From contig CAWGPF010000005.1 in the NCBI GenBank assembly GCA_963824395.1, forward strand, positions 248,001 through 312,000: DNA of 64,000 nucleotides, in the 5' to 3' direction. This DNA comes from 13-2-20CM-66-19 sp963824395. Lineage in GTDB: Bacteria; Pseudomonadota; Gammaproteobacteria; Steroidobacterales; Steroidobacteraceae. Shown in pieces: positions 63,866 through 64,000 of this stretch (within the stretch, counting starts at the first letter, position 1; each line of letters starts with the position of its first letter). Below the pieces are notes generated by a model. The model did not search any database, was not told the DNA's origin, and worked only from the letters and a program-made list of their open reading frames with translations. Made by a program: the position numbers and the translations under genes.

Positions 63866-64000
63866 GTGAAAGTCCTGTTCGTGTGTCTGGGAAACATCTG
63901 CCGCTCACCCACCGCCGAGGGCGTGGTGCGCGTGCTGGCTGCAAGAGAAGCGCCGGAGCTGGAGCTCGAGGTCGACTCCGCCGGCACCGCCGGCTACCAC
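63866..64000 (+). CDS. Low-molecular-weight protein-tyrosine phosphatase, N-terminal fragment
   Basis: Starts at GTG 63866 and runs off the window after 45 codons. The active-site loop VCLGNICRSPTAEG (CX5R followed by S) is complete and diagnostic. The DSAGT segment follows. In many Gammaproteobacteria this gene follows kdsB and precedes murB; here it is displaced by the accessory genes from 61.6 kb. Substrate not determinable from the fragment. Confidence 0.92.
   Translation, partial: MKVLFVCLGNICRSPTAEGVVRVLAAREAPELELEVDSAGTAGYH

Overview
The window is a strongly GC-rich, densely packed bacterial chromosome segment. Gene content and order point to a gammaproteobacterium. The lpxB-rnhB-dnaE-accA-tilS, pyrG-kdsA-eno, ftsB-ispD-ispF-truD-surE-pcm and lepA-lepB-DUF4845-rnc-era-recO-pdxJ-acpS blocks are typical of that class, and recJ-prfB-lysS plus an RpfE-like gene recall Xanthomonadales/Nevskiales/Steroidobacter-type lineages. 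The exact genus cannot be told from sequence alone. No rRNA, tRNA, CRISPR array or complete insertion sequence was seen.

Layout: (1) 1-10739, core replication, lipid, nucleotide, Kdo and glycolysis genes on +. (2) 10703-12473, two divergent DJ-1 superfamily genes (a GlxA-type AraC regulator and an isonitrile hydratase-like protein) inserted between eno and ftsB. (3) 12519-17152, division, isoprenoid, tRNA modification and repair genes. (4) 17153-17612, a 460-bp gene-free, AT-richer stretch holding a long hairpin that looks like a structured RNA. (5) 17613-23416, Mth938-like gene, a frameshifted RpfE-like gene, recJ, prfB with its programmed +1 frameshift, and lysS. (6) 23522-28305, ygfZ and a complete succinate dehydrogenase operon preceded by an SDHAF4-like gene and followed by sdhE. 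(7) 28360-30923, a sigma-E operon with its own promoter, then a glutaredoxin-like gene. (8) 31039-41932, a long lepA-to-nagZ run ending in a LOV/GGDEF protein with both active sites changed. (9) 42013-45552, accessory genes: a Xre/RES toxin-antitoxin pair, two exported proteins and a LysR regulator. (10) 45549-52455, on the minus strand: csiV, mfd, a broken rhomboid protease, a class III cyclase and a small BamE-like protein. (11) 52584-55764, the Lol lipoprotein-export ABC transporter. (12) 56438-61350, ExbB/ExbD, MsbA, LpxK, Trm112-like and KdsB. (13) 61594-63865, an accessory insert with two related envelope proteins, a ParB-like nuclease-family gene and a MITE-like element. (14) The start of a low-molecular-weight tyrosine phosphatase at the right edge.

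The dominant theme is outer-membrane construction: lipid A and Kdo synthesis (lpxB, kdsA, lpxK, kdsB), lipid A flipping (msbA), lipoprotein sorting (lolC/E/D), signal peptidase and sigma-E envelope-stress control, together with translation and DNA repair housekeeping. Three apparent single-base indels interrupt two genes (18006-19011 and 49739-51166). They lie at short homopolymers, so sequencing error and real pseudogenization both remain possible.
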